Source of the DNA: Beta vulgaris subsp. vulgaris
Lineage: Eukaryota; Streptophyta; Magnoliopsida; Caryophyllales; Amaranthaceae
DNA: 64,000 bases
Assembly (NCBI RefSeq): GCF_026745355.1
Contig: NC_079205.1
Location: 58,033,058-58,097,057, forward strand
Reading direction: 5' to 3'
Shown here: piece by piece, positions 1-10,307 of the stretch
How positions within the stretch are numbered: the stretch's first letter is position 1
Layout of the letters: each line of letters starts with the position of its first letter
The notes under the pieces: model-generated
Told to the model about the DNA's origin: nothing
Seen by the model: only the letters and a program-made list of their open reading frames with translations
Databases searched by the model: none
Translations under genes and position numbers: made by a program

Positions 1-497
1 TTTAAAATAAGTATTTTTTGATAAGTTAAAGACATAATAGAGGTAGGAGTGGATAGGACAACAACATTTCTAACACTTTTTATTCCTATTCTCCTGGTCT
101 TACCCTTCTATCCAGTCTTCTCTTTATAGTTCTGAGTTATCCCTAACTTCTTCCTCCTTGGCTACCACCTGAAACTCGGTGTTCGGAGCTTGATGCTCGC
201 TCAATCTCTAGCTTTCAGCGTTGTGTTTGATGCGGCCTACAAACTCCACTCGTACGGTAATTTGGATTTTGCTGCAAGTTTATTGTTGAATTTTGCTGCA
301 ACTTTATTGTTGAAAGTTGCTGTAAATTAATTTATTATTGCAATGCTAAAAATTAATTGAGTAGGGTTTATAATTTTGCTTTAATTTATTGTTGCAATAA
401 TTAACCCAATTTGTTACAATGGCTAATTGGTAAATGGTGAGTCTTTTGTTACCCATTTGTTGATTTTGTGTCAGAGTTCAATACACAATTGAATATT

Positions 498-708
498 TTT
501 TTTTTTTTTGATTGGGAAATTAAGTCAGCCCAAGGGCTAACCCCTACCAAGGCTACTAGCCTTGTAGGAACTACCAACACATTAGCCGGTAATGCATGCA
601 AAGCATGCTAAGGAAATACCCCAACATAATGCTGGGGGTAAGGATCGAACCCCTGACCTCAGAGATCAGAGGGGAGTGTTCTACCACATGAGCTAGCTCC
701 TCATCCTT
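498..708 (-). mobile_element. tRNA-derived SINE, copy 1
   Basis: Read on the minus strand, the element opens with a tRNA-like head: an A-box-like TAGCTCATGTGG and a B box GGTTCGATCC. A unique body follows, then a poly(A) tail, seen as the T-run at 498-509 on the plus strand. It is flanked by a 13-bp target-site duplication, ACAATTGAATATT, at 485-497 and 709-721. The short exact duplication and A-tail are the hallmarks of LINE-mobilised SINEs. A second copy lies at 25306-25513. The small ORF across it is not a gene. Confidence 0.9.
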
Positions 709-721
709 ACAATTGAATATT

Positions 722-1587
722 AATAGTTTTCGGAAAAAAAAAATTTGACAGAGCAAAGCAAGGTTCCATTTCTACTGCTAATCTCTTATATTATCTTCAC
801 ACAGGGCCATCCAAAGCATTACCGAGGTCCTGTACGACTACCATTAAACGGGACCTTAGTCGGAAGCATGAACTATTATTTAATAACAACTGGTATTTAG
901 AGCGAGGTTATAGGATCAAATTTTATAAGATGCATTTTCTATTTTTTTTATTATATGCGTGTTTATATAAACTAAACACACTAAGAAAAAACACACTAAG
1001 AGATAGCACCACGTGGCATAGATCCTTGCTTAGGAACACCTTTTCATATATTAGTATACAATTCATGAACGCGATGCGTGCCACACTTGTTTAAAACATA
1101 CTTTATAATTTTTTTTGGACATAATAAAGGTAAAATTTGAACATTAGACCTGTTTTTTTGAGCTACCTAATTTTGTTGATTAAGTCTATACCACTTAACC
1201 AAACCCGTTTTTTATTATTTATTTTATATATACTTTTTTTTAAGATTTTTAAAATTAAAACTGATGAGTGATAGAAGAATGCTATACAGATTTATTAAGT
1301 ATTTCTTATATTTTTGTCAACAAAGTATTTTGATTTCATTAAATCATTTCACTTTGTTAATTGATTGTATTTTCCTTTTTGATTTACTACTTGATTGTGT
1401 ATTGATTGATCAAATATTTGATTGATATACTTTTCTTTGTTAATTTTTTATGCTATGTTTGAGTTTGATTTTCTTTTTTTTAGTAGAGTAGTTATATTTA
1501 CTAAGGGGTAATTAAGTAAATTTATTGGCGGACACCATAGCTCCCCCTTCCCTTATATAATAGAGATATGTATGGTTGGGTTCTAGT
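722..1587. other. Intergenic, AT-rich, possible Helitron fragment
   Basis: No gene is visible. Around 1010-1065 the minus strand reads like the 5' end of the plant Helitrons seen elsewhere in this window (TATACTAATATAT and then a CCACGTGG block), but no 3' hairpin and CTAGT end is evident. The first 497 bases of the window are also gene-free, with short TTGCTGCAA-type repeats near 270-320. Confidence 0.4.
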
Positions 1588-2127
1588 TAAAGCTGACAAA
1601 GGTTGACCCAACCCGATAACCCGACCTGAAACTGACCTGAAAATTTCGAGTTCGGGTTGAGATATTCGACCTGAAACAAAAAAATGGGTCGATCCAACCC
1701 GACTTGAAAATATAATTGGTTAGATTCGGGTTGACTTTATGAACTTGAAAATAACCCGAATAACCTGATTTGGAAGACGAATTATTTTCAATTCGGGTCA
1801 ACCTGAAATTAACCCATACTTTCATAACTTATACAACCTATTTTTTGTTATTCATATTTGTATTGGGCCAAGCACATTTCTTGGATCACCTAAATTTCAT
1901 TCAAGGTTATTAACCTATACTTTCATAACTTATCATGTATAGTTGAATTTCATTTCAAGTCATTTTGGGTTGGTTTCGTGTCAACCCGAAATCAGTAAGG
2001 TCAGATTTGGGTCATGATTTTGGACCTGAATTTAGAATCAGGTCGGGTTTGGATTAGGGGTGAGTGACCTAAAATATAAATCGGGTCAACCTGAAATTGA
2101 CCCGACCTGACCTGATTACCAGCCCTA
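1588..2127. mobile_element. hAT-like MITE
   Basis: The stretch is made of degenerate copies of a short GACCCGA/ACCTGA motif. Its ends read TAAAGCTG and, inverted, TAGGGCTG, and it is flanked by near-identical 8-bp duplications (GTTCTAGT at 1580-1587, GTTCTACT at 2128-2135). Eight-base duplications and TA-G-G termini are typical of hAT elements. No transposase is encoded. The ORFs called here are in repeat sequence. Confidence 0.65.
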
Positions 2128-2542
2128 GTTCTACTAAGAACCCTCTTACGGTAAGAACTGTGAGAACCACTAAAATAAGCAAAAAGCTCATAAAATAAAA
2201 TAAAAAAGAGCAAAAATATAATTTGAGTTTAAAACACTAAAAGAGAAAAAATGTCAAATGAGCAAAACTGAAAAATGAGACAATAAAATAAAATAAGCAA
2301 AAAAAAGTGAAATGTGCAAAAACGTAAAATGTGCAAAATGTAAATGAGCAAAAACATTGTGAAATGAGCATAAAAATGTTAAATAAGCAAAAACATAAAA
2401 TAAGCAAATCATAAAATGAACAAAAACATTGTAAAATGAGAAAAATCTTCGTAAAATAAGTGGTTCTCACCATAAGAATGGTTCTCATATGAACTTAAAC
2501 TTATACATATATTCCGAGTAAAATACACTATTGGGGACTTAC
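2128..2542. repeat. Low-complexity AAATGAGCAAAA-type repeat
   Basis: Between about 2160 and 2470 the sequence is a degenerate array of a unit of 10-20 bases resembling AAAATGAGCAAAAA. It is strongly purine-rich on the plus strand, and the antisense phenylalanine-rich ORF is an artefact. It lies between a hAT-like MITE and the left LTR of the copia element. Confidence 0.6.
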
Positions 2543-2697
2543 TGTTAGAGAGTCTTGTATATAAGGGAGTTTCCTTGTATTAGCTCTTTATTTATTCTTT
2601 CTTATGTAGGTTAGGATATCTTTCCTTCTTTCTCATAATAGGACTCTTATAAACATATATATTCAGATTTGATCAATGAGAATACACACAACATTCA
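2543..2697 (+). repeat. 5' LTR of the copia element
   Basis: This is 155 bp, bounded by TG and CA, and matches 8942-9096 with roughly a dozen differences. It is short for a copia LTR. The primer-binding site begins 19 bases downstream. Confidence 0.92.
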
Positions 2698-2846
2698 ACC
2701 CTAATTATATTTCTCATGGTATCAGAGCAAGGATTTTTTTTTCTAACTTACATTCCTCCCAATGGCTGGCGACAACGACCCCTAAAAGTCACCGTCTCCG
2801 GCGCAGCCGACACCCATCAACACCAACTCACCCGTCTATCTTGGCC

Positions 2847-4045
2847 TGGCCAATTGACCAATTTGGTAAAAAAATTTCGCACATGACGACAATTTGGTAA
2901 AAAAGTTAGCTTCGGTGACAATTTGGTAAATAAACTTAGCTTCGGATGACAAATTGGTAAATAAACTTAGGTTCGGGTGACAAATTGATAAAAAAAGTTA
3001 ACTATTGCGACAATTTATTAAAAAAATTGAGCTCTTGCGACGTTGAGGCTAAAATTTTAAAAACCTATTTTTCTATGTTTTCCCATTTTTGTTAAATTAT
3101 TCTTCTTTCCCACACACTTATTTACCCAACTATCGCTCATTATTTTACCATATATTCTTTCCATTCTAATCAATACAAGAGGAGAATAAAAAATATTATT
3201 TCATTCATCAAATTTTAAGTGCAAATGTATTCAATATTTTTTTATAATATTTAATGTATTATTGTCCCTAAAGTTGTTACTCCGGAGTGTATAGTTTCAT
3301 TAAAATAATGTATCTATCTTAGAAATATTCCACAAAAATATTGAAATAAATTTCAATACATATTGCATACAAATGTTATTGTTTTTGAATGTTTTTTTTT
3401 GAAAGGTTGCTCTCGAATGTTAATTAGAGTGCAAACAAGAGAAAAATAATTGTGTAAAAGAGAATATTTTTAATTTATAAATTTCACCATTATTTCTTTT
3501 TTCTATATGCAATTATTTACCCAATTATCCCCTATATTTTCCTCTCCATTTTCATTCTAACTAACATTTGTATTCAATATGTATTTAATATATTTTTGGA
3601 TAATTTTTAAGATGAATACAATCTTGTAATGAAGATATATGACAACTTTGGGGACAATGGTCCATTAAATTATCCCTAAATAAATCTCAAAAATATCAAA
3701 CACATACATGAATACATTTGCTCTCCATGTGATGAGTGAAAATATTTTAATGATTCTCGCTCGTATTGTATTAATTAAAAGGAGATACCCCTGAATTCAA
3801 CAATAAATAAAAAGAAAAAGAAAAATAGGTTTTTAAAATTTTGGCCTAAACGTCGCAAGAGCTCAATTATTTTTACCAAACTGTCGCAAAAGTTAACTTT
3901 TTTATCAATTTGTCACCCGAACCTAAGTTTATTTACCAATTTATCAACCGACGCTAAGTTTATTTACCAAATTGTCACTGAAGCTAACTTTTTTACCATA
4001 TTGTCGTTAAGTGCTAATTTTTTTTACCAAATTGGTCAATTGGCC
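2847..4045. mobile_element. Mutator-like foldback element with about 220-bp TIRs
   Basis: The ends are long inverted repeats, roughly 2847-3075 and 3825-4045. Each arm is built from degenerate direct repeats of a GACAATTTGGTAAA-type unit. The element is flanked by an exact 9-bp duplication, ATCTTGGCC, at 2838-2846 and 4046-4054; that length is the Mutator superfamily hallmark. The 750-bp centre is AT-rich and codes for nothing visible. It interrupts copia gag, since recognisable gag coding continues immediately to the right of the duplication. Confidence 0.88.
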
Positions 4046-4054
4046 ATCTTGGCC

Positions 4055-5555
4055 CTGACGATCGACCAGGAGACTTCATCACGCCCACACGTTTGCAATC
4101 AGATAACTATGACATGTGGGCATCCGATATTCAATAATCCTTGGAATCCCGGCCCGACGCAAATTTGGCTTCTTGGACGGCTCCATCACCATTGCCGACC
4201 CACCCTATACGGCCTCAGTTTGGACAACTGTGAACACAATGCTTATTTCATGGATGTTCAACACCATAGATCCTGAGGTCAAAGGTACGTTAATAAAATT
4301 CCGTGAAGCATGCCGTCTTTGGGATCATCTTAAAACCTGCTTTGCCACAAATAATGATCCTCATATTCAACAAATTTGTTCCTCTATTGCTTGTTGTGAA
4401 CAAACCAAATCTATGTCCCCTTCTGTATATTATGGCAAGTTGAATGCTTTGTGGCAAGAATTGCAACATCATGTTCCTTTAGTTTCCTCTACTTGTTGCT
4501 CCAAATGCAATATTGCATCAATTTATGTGGAAAGACGTGAACATGAAAAATTGCATGATTTTGTAATGGGTTTAAAATCTGAAATTTATGCTCGCCTTCG
4601 TACTCAAATATTGTCGATGGATCCTCTACTGTCCTTGGACCGCGCCTACAACTGGTTCCCAAGATGAGTGGGTTCGGTTAGCACAACCCACTGTCGACTC
4701 AGCCCAACCAAGTGAGGTTCTCGGCTTCGCTGCTCGTGTCGAGCCCAGTCGTGGTCATGGGTCCACTAACCAGCCTACCTGTACCTACTGCTGTAAACCC
4801 GGGTATGATGCCTTAGTTTGTTGTTCCAAGCTTGAGTGTACCCATTGCAAGAAAATTGGGCATGAGGTCCACTCTTGCTGTGAGCTCGTGGGTTACCCCA
4901 AAGACTGGCCCAACAACTCCAGGCCAACTGCTCGTGGGGGGGCTTGCACACCTCTTCCCGAGGTCGCGGTCCTCCAAAGGCACATGTCGTGGCCCCCTCA
5001 TCTATAGTTCCAACAAGTTCCTCACCGGCTCAGGCTACTATCTTCACGACAGATCAATGGAAAGCTCTTGCCAGTATTCTTGGCAATGCTCAACTTCCTG
5101 ATGAGCGTCTCACTGGTATGTTTGATTCTACTTCTTGGATTATTGATACAAGTGCATCTCATCATGTTTCTGGTGAGCTATCTTGGTTTTCAGATATGAT
5201 TGTGAGTACACCTTGCCTAGTCAGTCTTCCTAGTGGTGATTCATTTTTTGCTACTAAAACGGGCTCTGTGTATCTCTCAACTACTATTAAGCTTTCTAAT
5301 GTATTGTTTGTTCCTCAATTCAGTTACAATTTACTTTCTATTTCACAACTTACTAATGATTTGCACTACACTGTTCAATTATCTTCCTCTCTGTGTGCTA
5401 CACAGGACCAACTGAAGGAGCTGGTTGGAACGCGACATAGACAGAATGGACTTTACTACTTCAACGGAGGGGATCACATAGTTCAACAACTTACGGTTCG
5501 TACAATAGCTTTGGATATTGAATTGTGGCATCGTGGAATGGGTCATCCTTCATAA
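4055..5555 (+). pseudogene. copia gag and protease remnant
   Basis: After the foldback element, gag resumes but soon meets a stop near 4129. Further frames carry a UBN2-type gag core (about 4260-4620), a degenerate zinc-knuckle region with CTYC and CTHCKKIGHEVHSC (about 4780-4900), and an aspartic protease in which the active-site triad reads DTSASHH instead of DTGASHH (about 5143-5163). A GAG-pre-integrase ending in LWHRGMGHPS closes it near 5555. At least two frame changes separate these pieces, so nothing functional can be made. The Gly to Ser change in the protease triad is itself expected to inactivate it. Confidence 0.9.
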
Positions 5556-6520
5556 CAAGTAGTGAAGTTACTTCCCCCTTTATGTGGTCATAAGGGTAGT
5601 TTAGCTCAATTTTGTGAGATATGTTTCCGTGCCAAACATCATAGGGATCCTTTTCCTGTTAGTACCAATAAATCTTCTCATATTTTGAGAAAATACATTG
5701 TGATTCGTGGGGTCTTACAGACACTTCTCTTCATGTGGGGCTCGTTACTTTTTGACAATAGTTGATGACTTTTCTAGAGTTGTTTTGATTTATTTAATGG
5801 TAATAAAATTGAAGTTTTTCGTATGTTCATGAATTTTGTTGCCATGGTTGACCATCAATTTTCTTCTACTATTAAAATTATAAAGTGATAATGACACAGA
5901 ATTCATTTGCCTCCATGATTATTTCACTGCCACTGACATTCTTTTTCAAACCTCTTGTACTGCTACACCTCAACAAAATGGCCGCATTGAACGCAAACAC
6001 CAACATATCTTGAACGTGGGACGCGCCTTACTTTTTCAAGCCAATTTACCTATCTATTTTTGGGGTGAAAGTGTACTATCTGCAACTCATCTCATAAACC
6101 GCACCCCTTCTCCTCTTTTCGACAAGAAATCTCCCTTTGACATTCTCGGTTCTCCATGGTTTTTCTCCTACTTATGAGGTCATTAAAACTTTTGGCTGCC
6201 TTTGCTTTGCACATAATCATAAAACAAGGGTGCTAAATTTGCTAAACGAAGTCTGAAGTGCATCTTTGTGAGTATTATCCTTTTGGTAAGAAATGATGGA
6301 AATTATTTGATTTCGATTCAAAAGAAATCTTTGTCTCTAGAGATGTGAAGTTTTATGAAGAGGTTTTTCCGTTTCTTACTCCTCCCAGCCAGCCTCACCT
6401 ACCGCCCCCATTCCCCACCTCTCTCTTCCGGGCCTCAGCCCACATATTTGGACTCCTCTTGATCTTCTCCTTCTAGTCCAGCACACCTTCTTCCTAATAA
6501 TACGAGCTCTGAGCCCCTCT
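5556..6520 (+). pseudogene. copia integrase remnant
   Basis: Broken frames retain integrase landmarks: a CEICFRAKHHRDPF segment near 5610-5655, VDDFSRV near 5761, and TPQQNGRIERKHQHIL followed by FWGESVL and HLINRTP between about 5965 and 6110. Stops and frameshifts fall between them. The region ends just before the hAT MITE. It is the middle of the copia element, not an independent gene. Confidence 0.87.
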
Positions 6521-6531
6521 TAGGCTGTGGT

Positions 6532-7167
6532 TAGGGGTGAAAGTTATTCGGATAAAATCCAAAATCCAATCCAATCCGAATTAGTAATTCGGATCGGATT
6601 CGAACTGTGTTCGGATTGGATTCGGATTGAGATTTTTTGGAAAATTGGATTTTCGGATCGGATTGGATTGAGGGTAATTGGATATAAAAATCCAATATGA
6701 CCGAATAGTAATATGTCTTGTATTATGTATCTGGATTGGGTTTAAATGCTTAACTGATTTTTTATTATAAAAAAACTACTCCATAGCCCAATACACATAG
6801 CACTTCAATCCTTCCCCTGTAACACTAACTGCACTTGATTACTCATTTTCTAAATCTACTAGGCTGCTGTTGTGCTTAATTTATTTCATAAAAAAACTAG
6901 AGTTTTAAAAAAATTGGATTTTCGGATTGGATCCAATCTAGAGTATGAAATTTCGGATTGGATCCAATCTAGAGTATGAAATTTCGGATTGGATCCAATC
7001 TAGAGTATGAAATTTCGGATTGGATCCAATCTAGAGTATGAAATTTCGGATTGGATTGGATCGGATTCAAACCCTAATTGGTTTGGATTTGGATTGAAAT
7101 CCAAAATTTGTTCGGATCGGATTGGATTCTGTCCTAATCCAAATCGCACACCGAACTTTCACCCCTA
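6532..7167. mobile_element. hAT-like MITE with internal minisatellite
   Basis: The termini are TAGGGGTGAAAGTT and its inverted counterpart AACTTTCACCCCTA. An exact 8-bp target duplication, GCTGTGGT, flanks it at 6524-6531 and 7168-7175, matching hAT superfamily behaviour. The body is rich in TTCGGATTGGAT-type motifs, with about four near-perfect tandem copies of a 31-bp unit at 6923-7055. It has no coding capacity and sits inside copia pol. Confidence 0.92.
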
Positions 7168-7175
7168 GCTGTGGT

Positions 7176-8941
7176 CAGCGCTCCAAATAGCCATCCGTTT
7201 TGTTGGAGGACTATGTGACTCGCTCCGTGCAAGTAGATTGTCAATCTCCTTCTTCTTCCAGTTCCACGGCTACTTCAGGTACTCCTTACCCTATGGCTCA
7301 TCATATTTGTTGTACAAATTATTCTGTGAAATATAGAAAGTTTCTTGCTGTTGTTATTAACAATACAGAACCAAAATGTTTCAAAGAAGCAATGCGTGAT
7401 GTTAGGTGGAAGGAGTCAATGCAGGATGAAATTAGTGCTCTTGAGGATAACGGTACTTGGTCCTTAGAACCTCTGTCGCCTGGAAAACGTGCTTTGGACA
7501 GTCAATGGGTGTACCGCATCAAGTATTTAGCAAATGGCGAGATCGAGCGCCTCAAATCCCGGTTTGTGGTCTTAGGCGATCATCAGGAAGCAAGTATTGA
7601 TTATAATGAGATCTTTGCTCCAGTTGCCAAAATGACCAGAGTACGTGCCTTCTTCGCCATAGCCGCTTCCAAAAATTGGGAGCTTCATCATATGGATGTT
7701 CACAATGTCTTTTTTACATGAGGACCTTGATGAGGAAGTTTATATGAAGCTTCCTCCTAGATTTGAAAGCTCCAATCCCAATATTGTATGCCGGCTCCGC
7801 AAGTCTTTGTATGGTCTTAAGCAAGCTCCTCGTTGTTGGTTTGCCAAACTTGTTAGTGCCCTCAAATGGTATGGTTTTCTTCAGTCTTACTCTGATTACT
7901 CATTATTTACTTATACTCATGATCAAGTTCAAATAAATGTCTTGGTGTATGTTGATGATCTGATAATTTCTGGGAATGATTCCGCTGCGTTACATACTTC
8001 CAAAACTTATTTAAGTGCCTGTTTCAAGATGAAAGATATTGGTTCCCTCAAGTACTTCCTAGGGATTGAAGTTGCTCAAAGCTCCATGGGCCTCTTCCTT
8101 TGTCAACGCAAGTACACACTTGACATCATTTCTAAAGCCGAGCTCTTAGGCGCCAAGCCAAGTGCTTTCCGCATTGAAAAAAACTGTCGCCTCGCTTCAT
8201 GCCTTGGGCGATCTTTTACCCGATGTCGCGGGCTATCGACGTCTTGCGGGACGTCTCATCTATCTTGTCGTTACTCGCCCTGACTTGGCTTATGCTGTTC
8301 ATGTGCTCTCTTAGTTTATGCAGGAACCTCGCCAAGAGCATTGGGAGGCTGTCGTACGGGTGGTGGCGTGGTGCGCTATTTGAAAGGCACTCCTGATCAG
8401 GGTATTTTTTTACGATCTGACAATGAGTTATTTTTTCAAGGCTGGTGTGATTCTGATTGGGTTGCTTGTCCTATCACCCGTCGCTCTTTATCAGGATGGA
8501 TCGTATTTTTGGGTAACTCTCCCGTTTCATGGAAGACAAATAAGCAACATACCGTATCTCGTTCTTCTATAGAAGCTGAGTACCGATTTATGGCCTCCAT
8601 CACTTGTGAGTTAAAATGGTTGAAAGCACTGTTGTTAAGCTTAGGAGTTCAGCATCCTAAAGCTATACCCTTGTTTTGTGATAGTAAGTCTGCTCTTCAC
8701 ATTGCCAATAATCTTGTCTTTCATGAACGCATTAAGCACATCGAGGTGGAATGTCACTTTGTTTGTAACGCTATTACCGATGGTCTTATTGAATCCTCAT
8801 ATGTCTCAACCAAGACTCAATTGACCGACATCTTCACCAAGGCCATTGGCAAGCAACAATTTGAGTTTCTTTTGTCCAAGTTCGACATTCTTGATCCTTC
8901 TCATGCTCCAACTTGAAGGTGTGTGTGTGTGTGTGTGTGTG
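7176..8941 (+). pseudogene. copia reverse transcriptase and RNase H remnant
   Basis: Three overlapping frames carry copia reverse transcriptase: the WVYRIKY and SRFVVLG segments, then after a frameshift near 7715 the LYGLKQAPR motif and the catalytic YVDDLI (near 7951). A third frame (8341-8916) carries RNase H with the WKTNKQHTVSRSSIEAEYR block and DIFTKAI near its end. Two frameshifts, near 7715 and 8185-8340, disrupt the polyprotein. A (GT)n run at 8919-8943 follows the last stop, where a polypurine tract would normally sit. Confidence 0.92.
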
Positions 8942-9096
8942 TGTTAGAGAATCTTGTATATTAGGAAGTTTCCTTGTATTAGATCTCTATTTATTCTTTC
9001 ATATGTGGGTTAGGATATCTTTCCTTCCTTCTCATAATAAGACTCTTGTAAATATATATATTCAGATTTGATCAATGAGAATGCACATAACATTCA
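8942..9096 (+). repeat. 3' LTR of the copia element
   Basis: This is the 155-bp partner of 2543-2697, with TG at 8942 and CA at 9096. It merges on its left with the GT microsatellite. Confidence 0.92.
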
Positions 9097-10272
9097 TACT
9101 TTTCGTCATTTGGGAATTCAACTTTTATCTTTCATCGTTTAGGGACTGATGATGGCCGGAACATAAAATTCTGGTGAGCTTATTAATTTTTTAAAAACAA
9201 ATAAAGTATTTAATTAAAAACTATAAAACAAAAACACAGATTTTTTTAGGATTGTTAGCTACCAACTGTACCCCAAAATCAAATCACAATATTGACCACT
9301 AATATATCAATGTAAACACAAAATGTGCCAAGAAATTGCAGCTAGTGTTCATAGATTTTCCTCAAGTTGTTTAGTAATTCATACTATTTATCTAATTAAC
9401 TTAAGTCTATAATACTATCATAGGTAAGTTTACAAAATTTCACTCAAAAACTTTGATATTCTCGCTTAGAATCTGCTAGTTTGTTGGGGAGATATTGCAG
9501 GTGAAATGAATTGATAGTAGTCTCATGGTAAACGTATGTTTAATAGGCTTAATTTTCCCCTGTTTTTAAAGGTAAGCGTATTGAAGGAAAGTGAGAAAAA
9601 AAGTTTTTTTTTTTTAAAAAAAAGTCTCAATCACACGAATTTAACTTTCCCACCGTCAATCCCCAAATAATGAAAAATAAACGATGAGTACCCAAATGAT
9701 AAAAACTAAGAAAGATGAGTCCCCAAAAACATAAAGTATTTATTTACTCTGTATATTCCCCTATTTTATTTTATTTTTTTGAAGGGAAATATATTCCTCT
9801 ATTTTTCCTCTTAAAATACCCCTATTTTTCCTCTTAAAATACTCCTATTTTTCCTTCAAAAATTCCCCTATTTTTCAGTTATATAACCCCGGCCCAACTG
9901 TCAACTTATCATCTGTTTACAAGATAAGAAAGGGATGCACTCTGTACCACAACAATGAGCCGCAAATGAAAGCACACATATTTTACCTAATTCAAGGAGT
10001 AATCTTCTTCCTCCACCTGCAGAAAAAGAACTTCTAGACATTACTTTGTGCATATGAATATATCACTAATATCATCCCCAATCAAATATTCCCAAGCTAA
10101 TATCTAGGCGACTAGGCCATGTTGATAGTTCTGAAAACTTTTCATTTGTATGTTAAAGGTCGTTTGGTTCAAGATATGAAATAAAAAGAGAGTGGTTACA
10201 AATAGAGGGGAGGAATAGTAACATAAATAATTACCTTTATCAAGTGTTTAAGTCAAAAAATGGAAATAAATA
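9097..10272. other. Intergenic, no gene seen
   Basis: This is AT-rich sequence with short repeated CCCCTATTTTTCC-type motifs at 9780-9880. I see no conserved coding sequence, RNA gene or bounded element. Confidence 0.5.
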
Positions 10273-10307
10273 CTTCATCCGTTTCTAAATAAGTGCAATA
10301 TTTGCAT

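Larger units (their letters stand above)
2543..9096 (+). mobile_element. Decayed Ty1/copia LTR retrotransposon
   Basis: Two 155-bp LTRs, at 2543-2697 and 8942-9096, start TGTTAGAG and end ATTCA. The left LTR is followed at 2717-2728 by TGGTATCAGAGC, the primer-binding site for initiator tRNA-Met. Remains of gag, protease, integrase, reverse transcriptase and RNase H follow in the copia order, all with stops and frameshifts. Two other elements have inserted: a Mutator-like foldback element (2847-4045) in early gag and a hAT MITE (6532-7167) between integrase and reverse transcriptase. A GT dinucleotide run occupies the place of the polypurine tract. I could not find a clean 5-bp target duplication. 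Confidence 0.93.
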
